Positions 1 to 8,970 are shown, counted from the stretch's first letter. The stretch: 64,000 bases of DNA from UBA7398 sp964632545 (GCA_964632545.1 CAZWBQ010000002.1:1-64000), one strand, 5' to 3'. Numbers and translations: made by a program. The notes: generated by a model not told the origin, from the letters alone.

Positions 1-73
1 GGCGTAGCGTAGTGGCTAGCGCGCCTGCTTTGGGAGCAGGAGACCGAGAGTTCGAATCTCTCCGCCCCGACCA
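1..73 (+). tRNA. tRNA-Pro(UGG), 5' end cut by window edge
   Basis: The anticodon arm is CCTGC-TTTGGGA-GCAGG (24-40) with anticodon TGG at 31-33, so it reads proline codons. The T arm is GAGAG-TTCGAAT-CTCTC (46-62), followed by the acceptor 3' strand CGCCCCG (63-69), discriminator A and an encoded CCA (71-73). The acceptor 3' strand needs seven partners and only four (GGCG) are inside the window, so about three bases are missing at the 5' end. It lies just upstream of tig, with 48 bases between them. Confidence 0.95.
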
Positions 74-121
74 AAATCCCAAAAGTTCCTAACCAAGAAT
101 GAAACTGTAAAAAGGAGTTCC

Positions 122-1411
122 GTGAAAAGCGCCGTTGAAAAACTTTCGCCAACTCGAGTCAAGTTATCTATTGATTTGGAATTCAGCGAGCTTGCACCAC
201 ACATTAAAGACGCGTACCAAAGTATCTCCGAGAAGATTGTTATCCCAGGATTTCGTAAAGGAAAAGTTCCACAAGCGATGATCGATCAACGCGTTGGTCG
301 CGGATCAGTTTTAGATGAAGCTATTAACGCAGCGCTTCCAGTTTTCTATAGCCAAGCTGTGCGTGAACACGAAGTCCTAGCAGTAGGTCGTCCAAATGTA
401 GATATCACTGAGCTTGAAGATAATAAGAAAGTTGCATTTACGGTAGAAGTTGAAGTTCGTCCAGAGATAGATCTACCAGACTTTTCAAAAATCTCAATCA
501 AGGTTGATGATGTTGCCGTAACCGACAAAGATATTGAAGAGCAAGTAGATTCACTGCGCGCTCGCTTTGGAACTTTGACTACAGTTGAAAAAGATGCGGC
601 TACTGGCGATTTCGTGTCGATTGATTTAGTCGCAAAAGTAGATGGAAAAGAAATTGATGGCGGATCTGCCAACGGAATCTCATATGAAGTTGGTTCCGGA
701 AAGATGATTGAAGGCTTAGATGAAGTACTTGTTGGTTTAAAAGTTGAAGAACAGAAGACTTTTAATGCGCCACTAGTTGGAATGGCCGAAGGTGAAATCG
801 GTGAGGTTACAGTTACATTGAAAGCAGTAAAGACTCGAGAACTTCCAGAATTAAATGATGAATTCGCAAAGCTTGCGAGCGAGTTTGATACTTTGGTAGA
901 ACTTCAGGCAGACGTTAGCGAACGATTAACTCGATTAAAGAGCATGGAACAAGGTGCTCAGGCTCGAGATCTACTAGTACAACAATTAATCGATACCTTA
1001 GAAATCCCGATTCCTGAGGGAATTGTTGAAGAAGAAGTAACTGCACATTTAGAGAAGGAAAATCGCTTAGATGACACAGTTCATCGGGCTGAAGTTATTG
1101 AAGAAGTAAAGAAGAGCTTGGCTACCGAATTCGTGCTGGATGCAATTGTTAGAGCTGAAAACGTACAAGTTTCAGAAGCAGAATTAACTGAATACTTAAT
1201 TCGTTCCTCTGCTCGTTACGGAATGGCTCCAGAACAATTTGTACAAGAGATTTCAAATTCCGGACAGATCACATCTGTAGTAGCGGATGTTTCACGGACT
1301 AAAGCGCTAGCAGTTGTGTTAGAGCGCGTTGCAGTTGAAGATGCATCAGGTCGCAAAGTTGATTTAGAAGCGCTTCGCCCTAAGCCTGAATTAGCGGAAC
1401 CAACCGAATAA
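122..1411 (+). CDS. tig: Trigger factor, ribosome-associated chaperone
   Basis: A 429-residue protein of normal length for trigger factor, the peptidyl-prolyl isomerase/chaperone that binds the ribosomal exit tunnel. The N-terminal ribosome-docking domain carries the signature GFRKGKVP at about residues 43-50. An FKBP-type domain follows at about 155-240, and the rest is the helical arm region. The start is GTG at 122, preceded by AAAGGAG at 111-117, which fixes it. The gene precedes clpP1, clpP2 and clpX, the usual tig-clp order, so chaperone and protease genes sit together. The C-terminal end is acidic and proline-containing, as in other actinobacterial forms. Confidence 0.97.
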   Translation: MKSAVEKLSPTRVKLSIDLEFSELAPHIKDAYQSISEKIVIPGFRKGKVPQAMIDQRVGRGSVLDEAINAALPVFYSQAVREHEVLAVGRPNVDITELEDNKKVAFTVEVEVRPEIDLPDFSKISIKVDDVAVTDKDIEEQVDSLRARFGTLTTVEKDAATGDFVSIDLVAKVDGKEIDGGSANGISYEVGSGKMIEGLDEVLVGLKVEEQKTFNAPLVGMAEGEIGEVTVTLKAVKTRELPELNDEFAKLASEFDTLVELQADVSERLTRLKSMEQGAQARDLLVQQLIDTLEIPIPEGIVEEEVTAHLEKENRLDDTVHRAEVIEEVKKSLATEFVLDAIVRAENVQVSEAELTEYLIRSSARYGMAPEQFVQEISNSGQITSVVADVSRTKALAVVLERVAVEDASGRKVDLEALRPKPELAEPTE

Positions 1412-1415
1412 TCGC

Positions 1416-1431
1416 TCCGCTCTAAGCGAAC
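1416..1431 (+). promoter_or_regulatory. Candidate ClgR operator upstream of clpP1P2
   Basis: The sequence TCCGCTCTAAGCGAAC contains CGC-N5-GCGAAC. On the other strand it reads GTTCGC-N5-GCG, matching the known actinobacterial ClgR box. ClgR activates clpP1P2 in Streptomyces, Corynebacterium and Mycobacterium, so the place fits. It begins 4 bases after the tig stop and about 90 bases before the clpP1 start. A possible -10 element TAGGGT lies at 1490-1495 without a good -35, as expected for an activated promoter. The same bases could form a weak hairpin before the T-rich stretch 1439-1456, so a terminator role for tig cannot be excluded. Confidence 0.5.
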
Positions 1432-1521
1432 AAGCGAGCTTTTCGCATCTTTTTTGGTTTATCAGGAAGCAATTGCGCGTAAAGATTGTTAGGGTCAATA
1501 CCAGAACAGATGGAGGAAATC

Positions 1522-2142
1522 GTGGAACTTATAACGCCACAATCTCGCTCAGCACAGACAAGTGCTGGTGGATTGGAAGATCGAGTTTATGACCGACTAT
1601 TAAAGGAAAGAATTATTTTTCTAGGTTCGGTGGTAGAAGATTCCATGGCCAACGCCATTGCTGCGCAAATGTTATTGCTAGCGGCCGAAGACCCAGATAA
1701 AGATATTTATCTTTACATAAATTCACCTGGTGGATCAATCTCTGCAGGTATGGCTATTTATGACACCATGCAATACATCAAGAATGACGTTGCAACAGTT
1801 GCAATGGGTCTTGCTGCATCGATGGGCCAATTTTTATTATGTGCCGGCGCAGCTGGTAAACGTTACGCGTTACCACATGCCCGAATAATGATGCACCAAC
1901 CTTCTGGTGGTATCGGTGGAACTGCAAGCGATATAAAAATCCAAGCAGAACAAATGTCTTTCACTAAAAAAGGAATGGCTGAATTAATCGCATTCCATAC
2001 TGGTCAAAAAGTAGAAACAATCGAAGCAGACTCAGATCGCGACCGTTGGTTTGCTGCTGAGGAAGCAAAGGAATATGGATTTGTGGATCACGTTGTGAAA
2101 TCTGCAGGCCAAGTAGCAGGAAGTGGCGGTACCGCTCGATGA
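1522..2142 (+). CDS. clpP1: ATP-dependent Clp protease proteolytic subunit 1
   Basis: Serine peptidase of the ClpP family, about 206 residues from the chosen start. The catalytic triad is visible as Ser100 in GLAASMGQ, His125 in MMHQPSGG and Asp174 in DRDRW. The start is GTG at 1522, because GGAGG (1512-1516) lies 5 bases before it; in-frame TTG 1486 and ATG 1510 lack such a site. The gene overlaps clpP2 by 4 bases (ATGA), so the two are translationally coupled. In Actinobacteria ClpP1 and ClpP2 form a mixed double ring fed by ClpX or ClpC; clpX follows directly. Confidence 0.96.
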   Translation: MELITPQSRSAQTSAGGLEDRVYDRLLKERIIFLGSVVEDSMANAIAAQMLLLAAEDPDKDIYLYINSPGGSISAGMAIYDTMQYIKNDVATVAMGLAASMGQFLLCAGAAGKRYALPHARIMMHQPSGGIGGTASDIKIQAEQMSFTKKGMAELIAFHTGQKVETIEADSDRDRWFAAEEAKEYGFVDHVVKSAGQVAGSGGTAR

Positions 2143-2768
2143 AACAATCTGACCTAATTAATCAAGTAAGTCGTTATGTGCTCCCAACAATTGAAGAGCG
2201 GACTAGCTATGGCTACAAACGCTTAGATCCCTACACAAAATTATTCGAAGAGCGGATTATTTTCTTGGGTCAAGCAATTGATGACACCGTTGCAAACGAT
2301 GTTATGGCCCAACTTTTGACTTTGGAATCTATGGATCCAGATCGCGACATCATGATGTACATCAACTCACCTGGTGGATCATTTACTGCGTTAACTGCTA
2401 TTTATGACACTATGCAATTTGTTCGCCCAGATGTCATGACAATCTGTCTTGGCCAAGCGGCATCGGCAGCAGCAGTGTTACTTGCTGGCGGAACTGCTGG
2501 AAAGCGTTATGCGCTGGAACATTCACGAATTTTAATTCACCAGCCATATAGCGAAGGCGGCGGACAGGGTTCCGATATTGAAATTCAAGCTCGTGAAGTT
2601 ATGCGAATGCGCACACTTCTTGAAGAAATGTTAGCAAAGCACTCTTCACGTCCAAAAGAAGAGATTGCTAAAGATATTGAACGTGACAAGATTCTTACTT
2701 CAGCAGAAGCAGTTGAATACGGATTAATTGATCAAATTCTCGCTTCGCGCAAAGCGTCAAAGAAGTAA
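2139..2768 (+). CDS. clpP2: ATP-dependent Clp protease proteolytic subunit 2
   Basis: Second ClpP paralogue, 209 residues. The triad is Ser109 in GQAASAAA, His134 in LIHQPYSE and Asp183 in ERDKIL. The start ATG lies inside the clpP1 stop (ATGA), implying translational coupling and equal stoichiometry, as expected for the hetero-tetradecamer of Actinobacteria. The N-terminal extension contains several Tyr/Lys residues and is probably processed. It is followed by clpX after 113 bases that hold a second, weaker ClgR-like site. Confidence 0.96.
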   Translation: MKQSDLINQVSRYVLPTIEERTSYGYKRLDPYTKLFEERIIFLGQAIDDTVANDVMAQLLTLESMDPDRDIMMYINSPGGSFTALTAIYDTMQFVRPDVMTICLGQAASAAAVLLAGGTAGKRYALEHSRILIHQPYSEGGGQGSDIEIQAREVMRMRTLLEEMLAKHSSRPKEEIAKDIERDKILTSAEAVEYGLIDQILASRKASKK

Positions 2769-2772
2769 TTAC

Positions 2773-2786
2773 TCTAAGAGCGAACA
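2773..2786 (+). promoter_or_regulatory. Degenerate ClgR-like site before clpX
   Basis: CTCTAAGAGCGAAC closely resembles CGCTCTAAGCGAAC upstream of clpP1. It keeps the GCGAAC half (GTTCGC on the other strand) but has CTC in place of CGC in the other half. It lies just behind the clpP2 stop, about 100 bases before clpX, and is followed by GCTTTTTT. It may be a weak ClgR site giving clpX its own control. The similarity to the first site is seen directly; the function is inferred. Confidence 0.3.
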
Positions 2787-2881
2787 GCTTTTTTGTAATT
2801 TACACTCACTAATCACGACGCATTAAAGCGCTTGCGCGTACCCTTAGCGCAACGGATTCCCCACGTTGAGAAGAGGACGTA

Positions 2882-4168
2882 ATGACACGCATCGGTGAAA
2901 GCGGTGACCTGCTTAAGTGTTCTTTCTGCGGAAAGACGCAGAAGCAAGTTAAGAAATTAATTGCTGGTCCTGGCGTATATATCTGCGATGAGTGCATCGA
3001 ACTCTGTAATGAAATTATCGAAGACGAGCTAAGTGAGAGCACCTCCCTTGGAATTCAAGAATTACCTAAACCAACTGAGATTTTTGATTTTCTAGATCAA
3101 TATGTAATCGGACAAACCCGTGCAAAGAAATCATTATCGGTAGCGGTTTATAACCATTACAAGCGAATTAAATCTGGTGATGGAAAACGGGAAGATGGCG
3201 TCGAGCTTGCAAAGAGCAACATTCTTTTATTAGGCCCAACTGGTTGCGGTAAGACATTGCTTGCGCAGACATTGGCAAAAATGTTAAACGTGCCATTCGC
3301 AATTGCAGATGCAACTGCGCTAACTGAGGCTGGATACGTCGGTGAAGATGTTGAGAACATTCTTCTTAAATTAATTCAAGCGGCTGATTTCGATGTAAAG
3401 AAAGCTGAAACTGGAATTATCTATATTGATGAAATCGATAAAGTTGCTCGAAAGAGCGAGAACCCTTCAATTACTCGGGATGTTTCGGGCGAAGGTGTAC
3501 AGCAAGCGTTACTTAAGATTCTAGAAGGCACTACTGCTTCTGTGCCACCACAAGGTGGTCGTAAGCATCCACATCAAGAATTTATTCAAATCGATACAAC
3601 AAATGTGCTCTTTATCGTCGGTGGCGCATTCGCCGGTCTTGAAAAAATTATTGAAAGTCGCAAAGGCAAAGCTGGTGTTGGATTTAATGCAACACTGCAA
3701 AGTGAAGCAGATAAGAAGTCTCTAGATTTATTCGCAGATGTCATGCCGGAAGATTTGCTGAAATTTGGAATGATTCCGGAATTTATTGGTCGGTTGCCAA
3801 TTGTCACCAGCGTAGAGAATTTAGATCGTGCTGCACTTTTGCAAATTCTTACCGAGCCAAAGAATGCTTTAGTTAAGCAATATCAGCACTTATTTGAAAT
3901 GGACGACATTGAACTTGAAATTCAACCAGAAGCGCTAGATGTGATTGCTGATCAAGCAATTAAGCGTGGAACTGGTGCGCGAGGACTTCGTGCAATTATG
4001 GAAGAAGTTCTATTGCCAGTGATGTACGAAGTTCCATCTAAGACTGAAATTGGAAAAGTTCTAATTACGCCAGAAGTGGTTTCAGATCATGCGACCCCAA
4101 CCTTTGTCGACCGCGGCGTAATGGGTCCAAAGCGCACCAATAAACGTTCAGAAGAGAAGAGCGCTTAA
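2882..4168 (+). CDS. clpX: Clp protease ATP-binding unfoldase ClpX
   Basis: AAA+ unfoldase of 428 residues that selects and threads substrates into ClpP1P2. The N-terminal zinc-binding domain has Cys13, Cys16, Cys35 and Cys38. Walker A is GPTGCGKT (118-125), the Walker B acids are in YIDEIDK (181-187), and the pore loop GYVG is at 151-154. Length and domain order are standard. A purine-rich GAAGAGGA stretch precedes the ATG. It closes the tig-clpP1-clpP2-clpX group and is followed within 16 bases by valS. Confidence 0.98.
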   Translation: MTRIGESGDLLKCSFCGKTQKQVKKLIAGPGVYICDECIELCNEIIEDELSESTSLGIQELPKPTEIFDFLDQYVIGQTRAKKSLSVAVYNHYKRIKSGDGKREDGVELAKSNILLLGPTGCGKTLLAQTLAKMLNVPFAIADATALTEAGYVGEDVENILLKLIQAADFDVKKAETGIIYIDEIDKVARKSENPSITRDVSGEGVQQALLKILEGTTASVPPQGGRKHPHQEFIQIDTTNVLFIVGGAFAGLEKIIESRKGKAGVGFNATLQSEADKKSLDLFADVMPEDLLKFGMIPEFIGRLPIVTSVENLDRAALLQILTEPKNALVKQYQHLFEMDDIELEIQPEALDVIADQAIKRGTGARGLRAIMEEVLLPVMYEVPSKTEIGKVLITPEVVSDHATPTFVDRGVMGPKRTNKRSEEKSA

Positions 4169-4176
4169 TCTAGACT
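4147..4176 (+). promoter_or_regulatory. Candidate leaderless promoter for valS
   Basis: TAGACT (4171-4176) is a TANNNT-type -10 element ending 8 bases before the valS ATG. TTCAGA (4147-4152) is a poor -35 at 18 bases. There is no Shine-Dalgarno sequence before valS, so transcription starting at or near the ATG is plausible. Low certainty because the -35 match is weak and the site overlaps the clpX stop. Confidence 0.35.
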
Positions 4177-4184
4177 GTCGGATT

Positions 4185-6776
4185 ATGACTGAGCTGCCAT
4201 CTAGTTTTGTTCCTGCCGATATCGAGGGACCGCTTTATGCTGCTTGGATTAAAGCGGGGTATTTCAACGCTGATGCAAATTCAGATAAAACACCATTCAC
4301 CATAGTAATTCCACCGCCAAATGTGACAGGCAGTCTCCATATCGGGCACGCACTGGATCACACAATTCAAGACATATTAATTCGTATGAAACGGATGAAA
4401 GGTTTTGAAACGCTTTGGTTACCCGGCATGGATCACGCCGGCATTGCAACTCAAAATGTTGTTGAAAAGCAGTTGGCTGCACAAGGGAAAACTAGGCATG
4501 ATCTTGGTCGTGATGAGTTTGTTAAGAAAGTTTGGGAATGGAAAGCTGAATCTGGCGGTGCAATTCTCGAACAGATGAAGCGGTTAGGCGATAGCGTTGA
4601 TTGGTCGCGCGAAGCCTTCACGATGGATGAGAATTGTTCGCAAGCTGTACTGACTATTTTTAAACGGTTATTTGATGCAGGATTGATTTATCGCGCTGAG
4701 CGAATTATTAATTGGTGCACTAGATGTTTGACTGCACTTTCAGATATCGAAGTTGATCATAAAGAGATACCTGGAGAATTCGTTTCGATAGTTTATGGCG
4801 AAGGTGAAGATCAAATTACGATCGCAACAACTCGGCCAGAAACTATGTTGGCTGACGGTGCGGTAGCAGTACATCCAGATGATCCACGCTATAAACATAT
4901 GGTTGGTCGTTCGGTTTTACTACCTTTAGTAAATCGAATGATTCCGATTATCGCTGATGAAGTAGTTGATCCTGATTTTGGAACTGGTGCAGTAAAAGTA
5001 ACTGCGGCGCATGATCCAAACGACTTTGAGATTGCGATGCGCCATAATGTTGAATTGATTGTGATCATGGATAAAAACGGCGTTATCGAAAATACTGGAA
5101 CTCAATTTGACGGTATGGATCGCTTTGATGCGCGTAAAGCTGTAGTTGCAGAGTTACGGAAGCTGGGCAAAGTTGTTAATGAGAAACGGCCCTATCTGCA
5201 TTCAGTTGGACACTGCTCTCGATGCGAAACGATTGTAGAACCTCGTCTATCCAAACAATGGTTTGTAAAAGTTGCACCACTTGCGAAAGCTGCAGGAGAT
5301 GCAGTTCGAACCGGCAAAGTTAAAATTGAACCAGAATCAATGGAGCCAAGATATTTTGAATGGGTCGACAATATGCATGATTGGTGCATTTCTCGCCAAC
5401 TTTGGTGGGGACATCGCATCCCAGTTTGGTACGGCCCAAATGGTGAAACGATTGTTGTTGGACCTGGCGAAAGCGCGCCAGCAGGTTACGAACAAGATCC
5501 CGATGTTTTAGATACTTGGTTCTCTTCTGGGCTTTGGCCATTTTCTACTTTAGGTTGGCCAAATAAAACTGAAGATTTAAAGAAGTTTTACCCAACCTCA
5601 GTATTAGTAACCGGCTACGACATTCTATTTTTCTGGGTTGCGCGCATGATGTTGATGGGTTTATTTGCGATGGATGGCGTAGCGCCTTTCCACACAATTG
5701 CGCTACACGGATTAGTTCGTGACAAATTTGGAAAGAAAATGAGCAAGAGTCGCGGTAATACGGTTGATCCAATTGAGTTCATGGATAAATACGGATCAGA
5801 TGCGCTGCGTTTCACGTTAGCAAATGGCGCAAATCCAGGTACCGATCAAGCGTTAGCGGAGGAGTGGGTTGGCGGTGCACGTAACTTTGCCACCAAACTT
5901 TGGAACGCAACTCGATTTGCAATGATGAATGGCGCAACAGTTACCGGCGAACTTCCAGTTGCGAATACTTTAAACCATATTGATCTCTGGATTCTAAATC
6001 GGTTAAACGAAACAATTAAATTAGCTGATGAAAATTTTGAGAAATTTGAATTTGCCAAGGCATGCGAAGCGATTTATCACTTTGCTTGGGATGATGTTTG
6101 CGACTGGTATTTAGAGCTGACAAAAGATGTTTTTGCGCAAGGCGGTCCAGAAGCTGAAAAAACTAAACGAGTTCTAGGACATGTCTTAGATCAACTTTTC
6201 CGACTACTTCATCCAGTTATGCCATTTATAACTGAAGAGCTTTGGAAAGCGCTCACTAATGGTGAGTCGCTTGTAATTTCTAAATGGCCGTTGCCAAGTG
6301 AACTTGTTGATGAAAAGAATGTTTCCACCATAGTTTCTGACCTACAGAACTTAATTACTGAAATTCGTAGATTCCGTAATGACCAGGGGATAAAGACTTC
6401 TGCGAAAATTCCAGCGCAGATACATGGTCTTACTAAGAATGGAATTTCTGGATACGAAGGTGCTATTCGATTCGTTACTCGTCTTGATGCCCCAACTGAA
6501 AAGTTTGCTCCAAGTGCGAAAATTGAAATTGGCCAATTTCTTGTGGAATTTGATTTGACCGGAAATATTGATGTTGCAGCAGAACGGGCACGTCTAACTA
6601 AAGATCTAGCCGCGGTTGAAAAGGATAAAAATACAGCGTTAGTTAAATTAGAAAATGAAAATTTCATGGCAAAAGCACCGATGGAAGTTGTAAAAGAGAT
6701 TAGAGAACGTGCTGAATTCTGCACGAATGAAATAGTTCGAATTAACGCTTTACTTGCAGCGCTACCTACAAAATGA
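4185..6776 (+). CDS. valS: Valyl-tRNA synthetase
   Basis: Class Ia aminoacyl-tRNA synthetase, 863 residues, charging tRNA-Val. The ATP-binding HIGH motif is at 52-55 and KMSKS at 518-522. An editing (CP1) domain lies between them, an anticodon-binding helical domain follows, and the last about 65 residues form the tRNA-binding coiled coil rich in Lys and Glu. Length is normal. The ATG has no Shine-Dalgarno sequence and a -10-like TAGACT lies just before it. The last 4 bases overlap the folC start (ATGA), so folC is translationally coupled. Confidence 0.98.
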   Translation: MTELPSSFVPADIEGPLYAAWIKAGYFNADANSDKTPFTIVIPPPNVTGSLHIGHALDHTIQDILIRMKRMKGFETLWLPGMDHAGIATQNVVEKQLAAQGKTRHDLGRDEFVKKVWEWKAESGGAILEQMKRLGDSVDWSREAFTMDENCSQAVLTIFKRLFDAGLIYRAERIINWCTRCLTALSDIEVDHKEIPGEFVSIVYGEGEDQITIATTRPETMLADGAVAVHPDDPRYKHMVGRSVLLPLVNRMIPIIADEVVDPDFGTGAVKVTAAHDPNDFEIAMRHNVELIVIMDKNGVIENTGTQFDGMDRFDARKAVVAELRKLGKVVNEKRPYLHSVGHCSRCETIVEPRLSKQWFVKVAPLAKAAGDAVRTGKVKIEPESMEPRYFEWVDNMHDWCISRQLWWGHRIPVWYGPNGETIVVGPGESAPAGYEQDPDVLDTWFSSGLWPFSTLGWPNKTEDLKKFYPTSVLVTGYDILFFWVARMMLMGLFAMDGVAPFHTIALHGLVRDKFGKKMSKSRGNTVDPIEFMDKYGSDALRFTLANGANPGTDQALAEEWVGGARNFATKLWNATRFAMMNGATVTGELPVANTLNHIDLWILNRLNETIKLADENFEKFEFAKACEAIYHFAWDDVCDWYLELTKDVFAQGGPEAEKTKRVLGHVLDQLFRLLHPVMPFITEELWKALTNGESLVISKWPLPSELVDEKNVSTIVSDLQNLITEIRRFRNDQGIKTSAKIPAQIHGLTKNGISGYEGAIRFVTRLDAPTEKFAPSAKIEIGQFLVEFDLTGNIDVAAERARLTKDLAAVEKDKNTALVKLENENFMAKAPMEVVKEIRERAEFCTNEIVRINALLAALPTK

Positions 6777-8149
6777 ATTCTGCTGAAGATTTAGATAAAT
6801 TAAACTATATCGAACAGGCGCTGCTGGCACGCTGGCCAGAAACTAAGTTAGAACCAACGCTAGATCGAATTGCCTTATTAGCGGACGCGCTAGGTTCGCC
6901 ACAACTTTCATACCCAACGCTACATTTAACTGGAACAAATGGAAAAACTACAACGTCGAGAATTGTTGATGCGCTCTTATTTGAAATGGGATTACGAACC
7001 GGCCGATTTACTAGCCCGCATCTAGAAACTTTCTTGGAGCGCATTTCAATAAATAAAGAACCGATCAGTGCAGCCGGAATGATTGCTACTTACAATGATA
7101 TTGCGCTCTATTTGGATTTAGTAGATGGCAGATCTGTACATCCAGTGTCATTCTTCGAAGCTATGACTGCGCTTGCTTTTGTAGCATTTGCGGAATTTCC
7201 AGTTGATGTTGGAATTTTCGAAGTTGGTATGGGCGGGGAATGGGATGCCACTAATGTAATTAATTCCGCAGTAAGTGTGGTTACGCCAATTGGATTTGAT
7301 CATATGCAATACCTTGGCAACTCGTTAGTTGAGATTGCAGCTACAAAATCTGGAATTATTAAGCCGCATTCTGTGGCGATATTGGCTCATCAGGATGTTG
7401 AAGTGGCCAAGATATTGATGCAAAAATGCGTAGAAGTAGAGGCGTTGCCCATGCGCGAGGGAATTGAATTCTCGTTACTACGGCGCGATCTCGCCGTTGG
7501 TGGTCAAATGCTTACGATTCAAGGGATCACCGCAACTTATGAAGATATCTATCTACCACTTTATGGTGCACATCAGAGCGAGAATGCTGCGGTCGCACTT
7601 GCTGCGGTTGAAGCGTTTGCGGGGAGCAAACAGTTGGATCCAGATTTAGTTCGAGCAGCTTTTGCACAAGTAGATTCGCCAGGAAGATGTGAAGTGGTCT
7701 ATCGAAATCCAACCGTAATTATTGATGCAGCGCATAACCCACACGGGGCGACTGCACTTAACCAAACTATCTCCAATGAATTTGATTTCTCCACAATTAT
7801 TGCCGTGGTTGCGCCAATGGGCGATAAAGATGTAGTGGGAATTTTGGAAGCGCTAGAACCAATGGCTGACCGAGTCGTGGTTTCAGCTAATGCTTCGCCG
7901 CGTGCCATGGATGTTAATGAGTTAGAAAATTTAGCAAAACAAATATTTGGGCGCGATCGAGTAACTGTAATTCCAATTTTAAGTGACGCAATTCGAAAAT
8001 CTATAGAGCAAGCAAAATTAGATAATGATATAAATGATGGAAACTGTGCGGTACTGATAACTGGATCAGTTGTAACAGCTGGCGAAGGTCGGTCAATTGT
8101 TAAAAAATATGGGTTGCATGTGAACCCAACGGATGAGATGAGAGATTAA
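6773..8149 (+). CDS. folC: Bifunctional folylpolyglutamate/dihydrofolate synthase
   Basis: Mur-ligase-like enzyme of 458 residues that adds glutamate to folates and, in many bacteria, also joins dihydropteroate to glutamate. The P-loop is TGTNGKTTT (53-61); the Mur central domain includes the acidic EVGMGGEWDATN-type stretch; the C-terminal domain has the DAAHNPHG motif. It overlaps valS by 4 bases and its last base is the first base of the next gene. The valS-folC-DUF4233-ndk order matches the Mycobacterium arrangement. Whether it has dihydrofolate synthase activity cannot be told from sequence alone. Confidence 0.95.
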   Translation: MNSAEDLDKLNYIEQALLARWPETKLEPTLDRIALLADALGSPQLSYPTLHLTGTNGKTTTSRIVDALLFEMGLRTGRFTSPHLETFLERISINKEPISAAGMIATYNDIALYLDLVDGRSVHPVSFFEAMTALAFVAFAEFPVDVGIFEVGMGGEWDATNVINSAVSVVTPIGFDHMQYLGNSLVEIAATKSGIIKPHSVAILAHQDVEVAKILMQKCVEVEALPMREGIEFSLLRRDLAVGGQMLTIQGITATYEDIYLPLYGAHQSENAAVALAAVEAFAGSKQLDPDLVRAAFAQVDSPGRCEVVYRNPTVIIDAAHNPHGATALNQTISNEFDFSTIIAVVAPMGDKDVVGILEALEPMADRVVVSANASPRAMDVNELENLAKQIFGRDRVTVIPILSDAIRKSIEQAKLDNDINDGNCAVLITGSVVTAGEGRSIVKKYGLHVNPTDEMRD

Positions 8150-8484
8150 TGCGAGTTCTTGGTGCTGCAGTTCTAGCAATGGAATTTTTTTTAATGGGCT
8201 TTGCACTTTTGATTGCTAAAGACGATCACGCTTCATTGGCGCTTGCACTTGGCGGATTATTAGCGGTTATCGTGCTGCTAAATGCTGGGATGCTTAAGCG
8301 AAAGTTTGGTTGGATTACTGGATCAATTTTGCAATTTTTCATATTTATATATGGATTTGTGGTGCCAATGATGTTTTTTATGGGGCTACTTTTTGCCAGT
8401 TTATGGGCGGCAGCGATTGTTGTGGGGCGGAAAGGCGAGGCAGCGCGGGCGGCCCTGCTCGCAAACCCGAAATTAAGAGATTAG
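8149..8484 (+). CDS. Small DUF4233-type integral membrane protein
   Basis: A 111-residue hydrophobic protein with about four transmembrane segments, at roughly residues 3-22, 29-46, 55-75 and 76-95. It starts on the last base of the folC stop, so it is part of the valS-folC transcript. A small four-helix protein between folC and ndk is a constant actinobacterial feature (DUF4233, the Rv2446c position in Mycobacterium tuberculosis). Family assignment rests on position, size and topology. No function is known. Confidence 0.75.
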   Translation: MRVLGAAVLAMEFFLMGFALLIAKDDHASLALALGGLLAVIVLLNAGMLKRKFGWITGSILQFFIFIYGFVVPMMFFMGLLFASLWAAAIVVGRKGEAARAALLANPKLRD

Positions 8485-8502
8485 CCATACCGCCAATACA
8501 AT
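8473..8502 (+). promoter_or_regulatory. Candidate leaderless promoter for ndk
   Basis: TTAAGA (8473-8478) and TACAAT (8497-8502) are separated by 18 bases. The -10 ends exactly 6 bases before the GTG start of ndk, which puts the expected transcript start at the start codon. No Shine-Dalgarno sequence is present. The same -10 to start spacing occurs at ilvD, glpX and the ilvB leader peptide. Confidence 0.5.
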
Positions 8503-8508
8503 AACCCC

Positions 8509-8925
8509 GTGAGCAAAGAACGCACCTTAATATTGATAAAGCCTGATGGCGTACGCCGTGGTTTAGTTGGCGAAGTTATTTCGCGAATTGAAAGTAAAGG
8601 CTATGAAATTACTGCGCTACGAATGTTAACTGCAGATCGCTCGATTTTAGAAAAACATTACGAAGAACATAACGGAAAACCATTTTTTGAACCGTTACTT
8701 GAATTCATGTCATCTGGATCGATTGTGGCAATGGTGGCGGAAGGCGAACGGGTTATTGAAGGTTTTAGAACAATGGCGGGCGTAACTGATCCAACAGTTG
8801 CTGCTCCCGGATCAATTCGTGGAGATTTAGCACGAGATCAAGGAACCAAAGTTGTACAAAACATCGTTCACGGATCCGACTCAGTTGAATCTGCAGAACG
8901 AGAAATCAAGATTTTCTTTAGTTAG
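8509..8925 (+). CDS. ndk: Nucleoside diphosphate kinase
   Basis: A 138-residue enzyme that transfers phosphate between nucleoside tri- and diphosphates through a phospho-histidine. The catalytic His121 sits in the signature NIVHGSDS, and the N-terminal TLILIKPDGV strand is typical. The start is GTG at 8509; there is no ribosome-binding site, and a -10-like TACAAT ends 6 bases upstream, so the mRNA is probably leaderless. Length is normal. It lies between the folC group and the mre operon. Confidence 0.98.
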   Translation: MSKERTLILIKPDGVRRGLVGEVISRIESKGYEITALRMLTADRSILEKHYEEHNGKPFFEPLLEFMSSGSIVAMVAEGERVIEGFRTMAGVTDPTVAAPGSIRGDLARDQGTKVVQNIVHGSDSVESAEREIKIFFS

Positions 8926-8970
8926 TAAGCAGTAACTTCCCCCGTATTAAATATCAAAGAGGAGAGCAAG

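Noticed and set aside
1..204. Minus-strand open frame across the tRNA and the start of tig
   Set aside because: It runs antisense through a tRNA gene and the tig start and resembles no protein; it is a chance frame.
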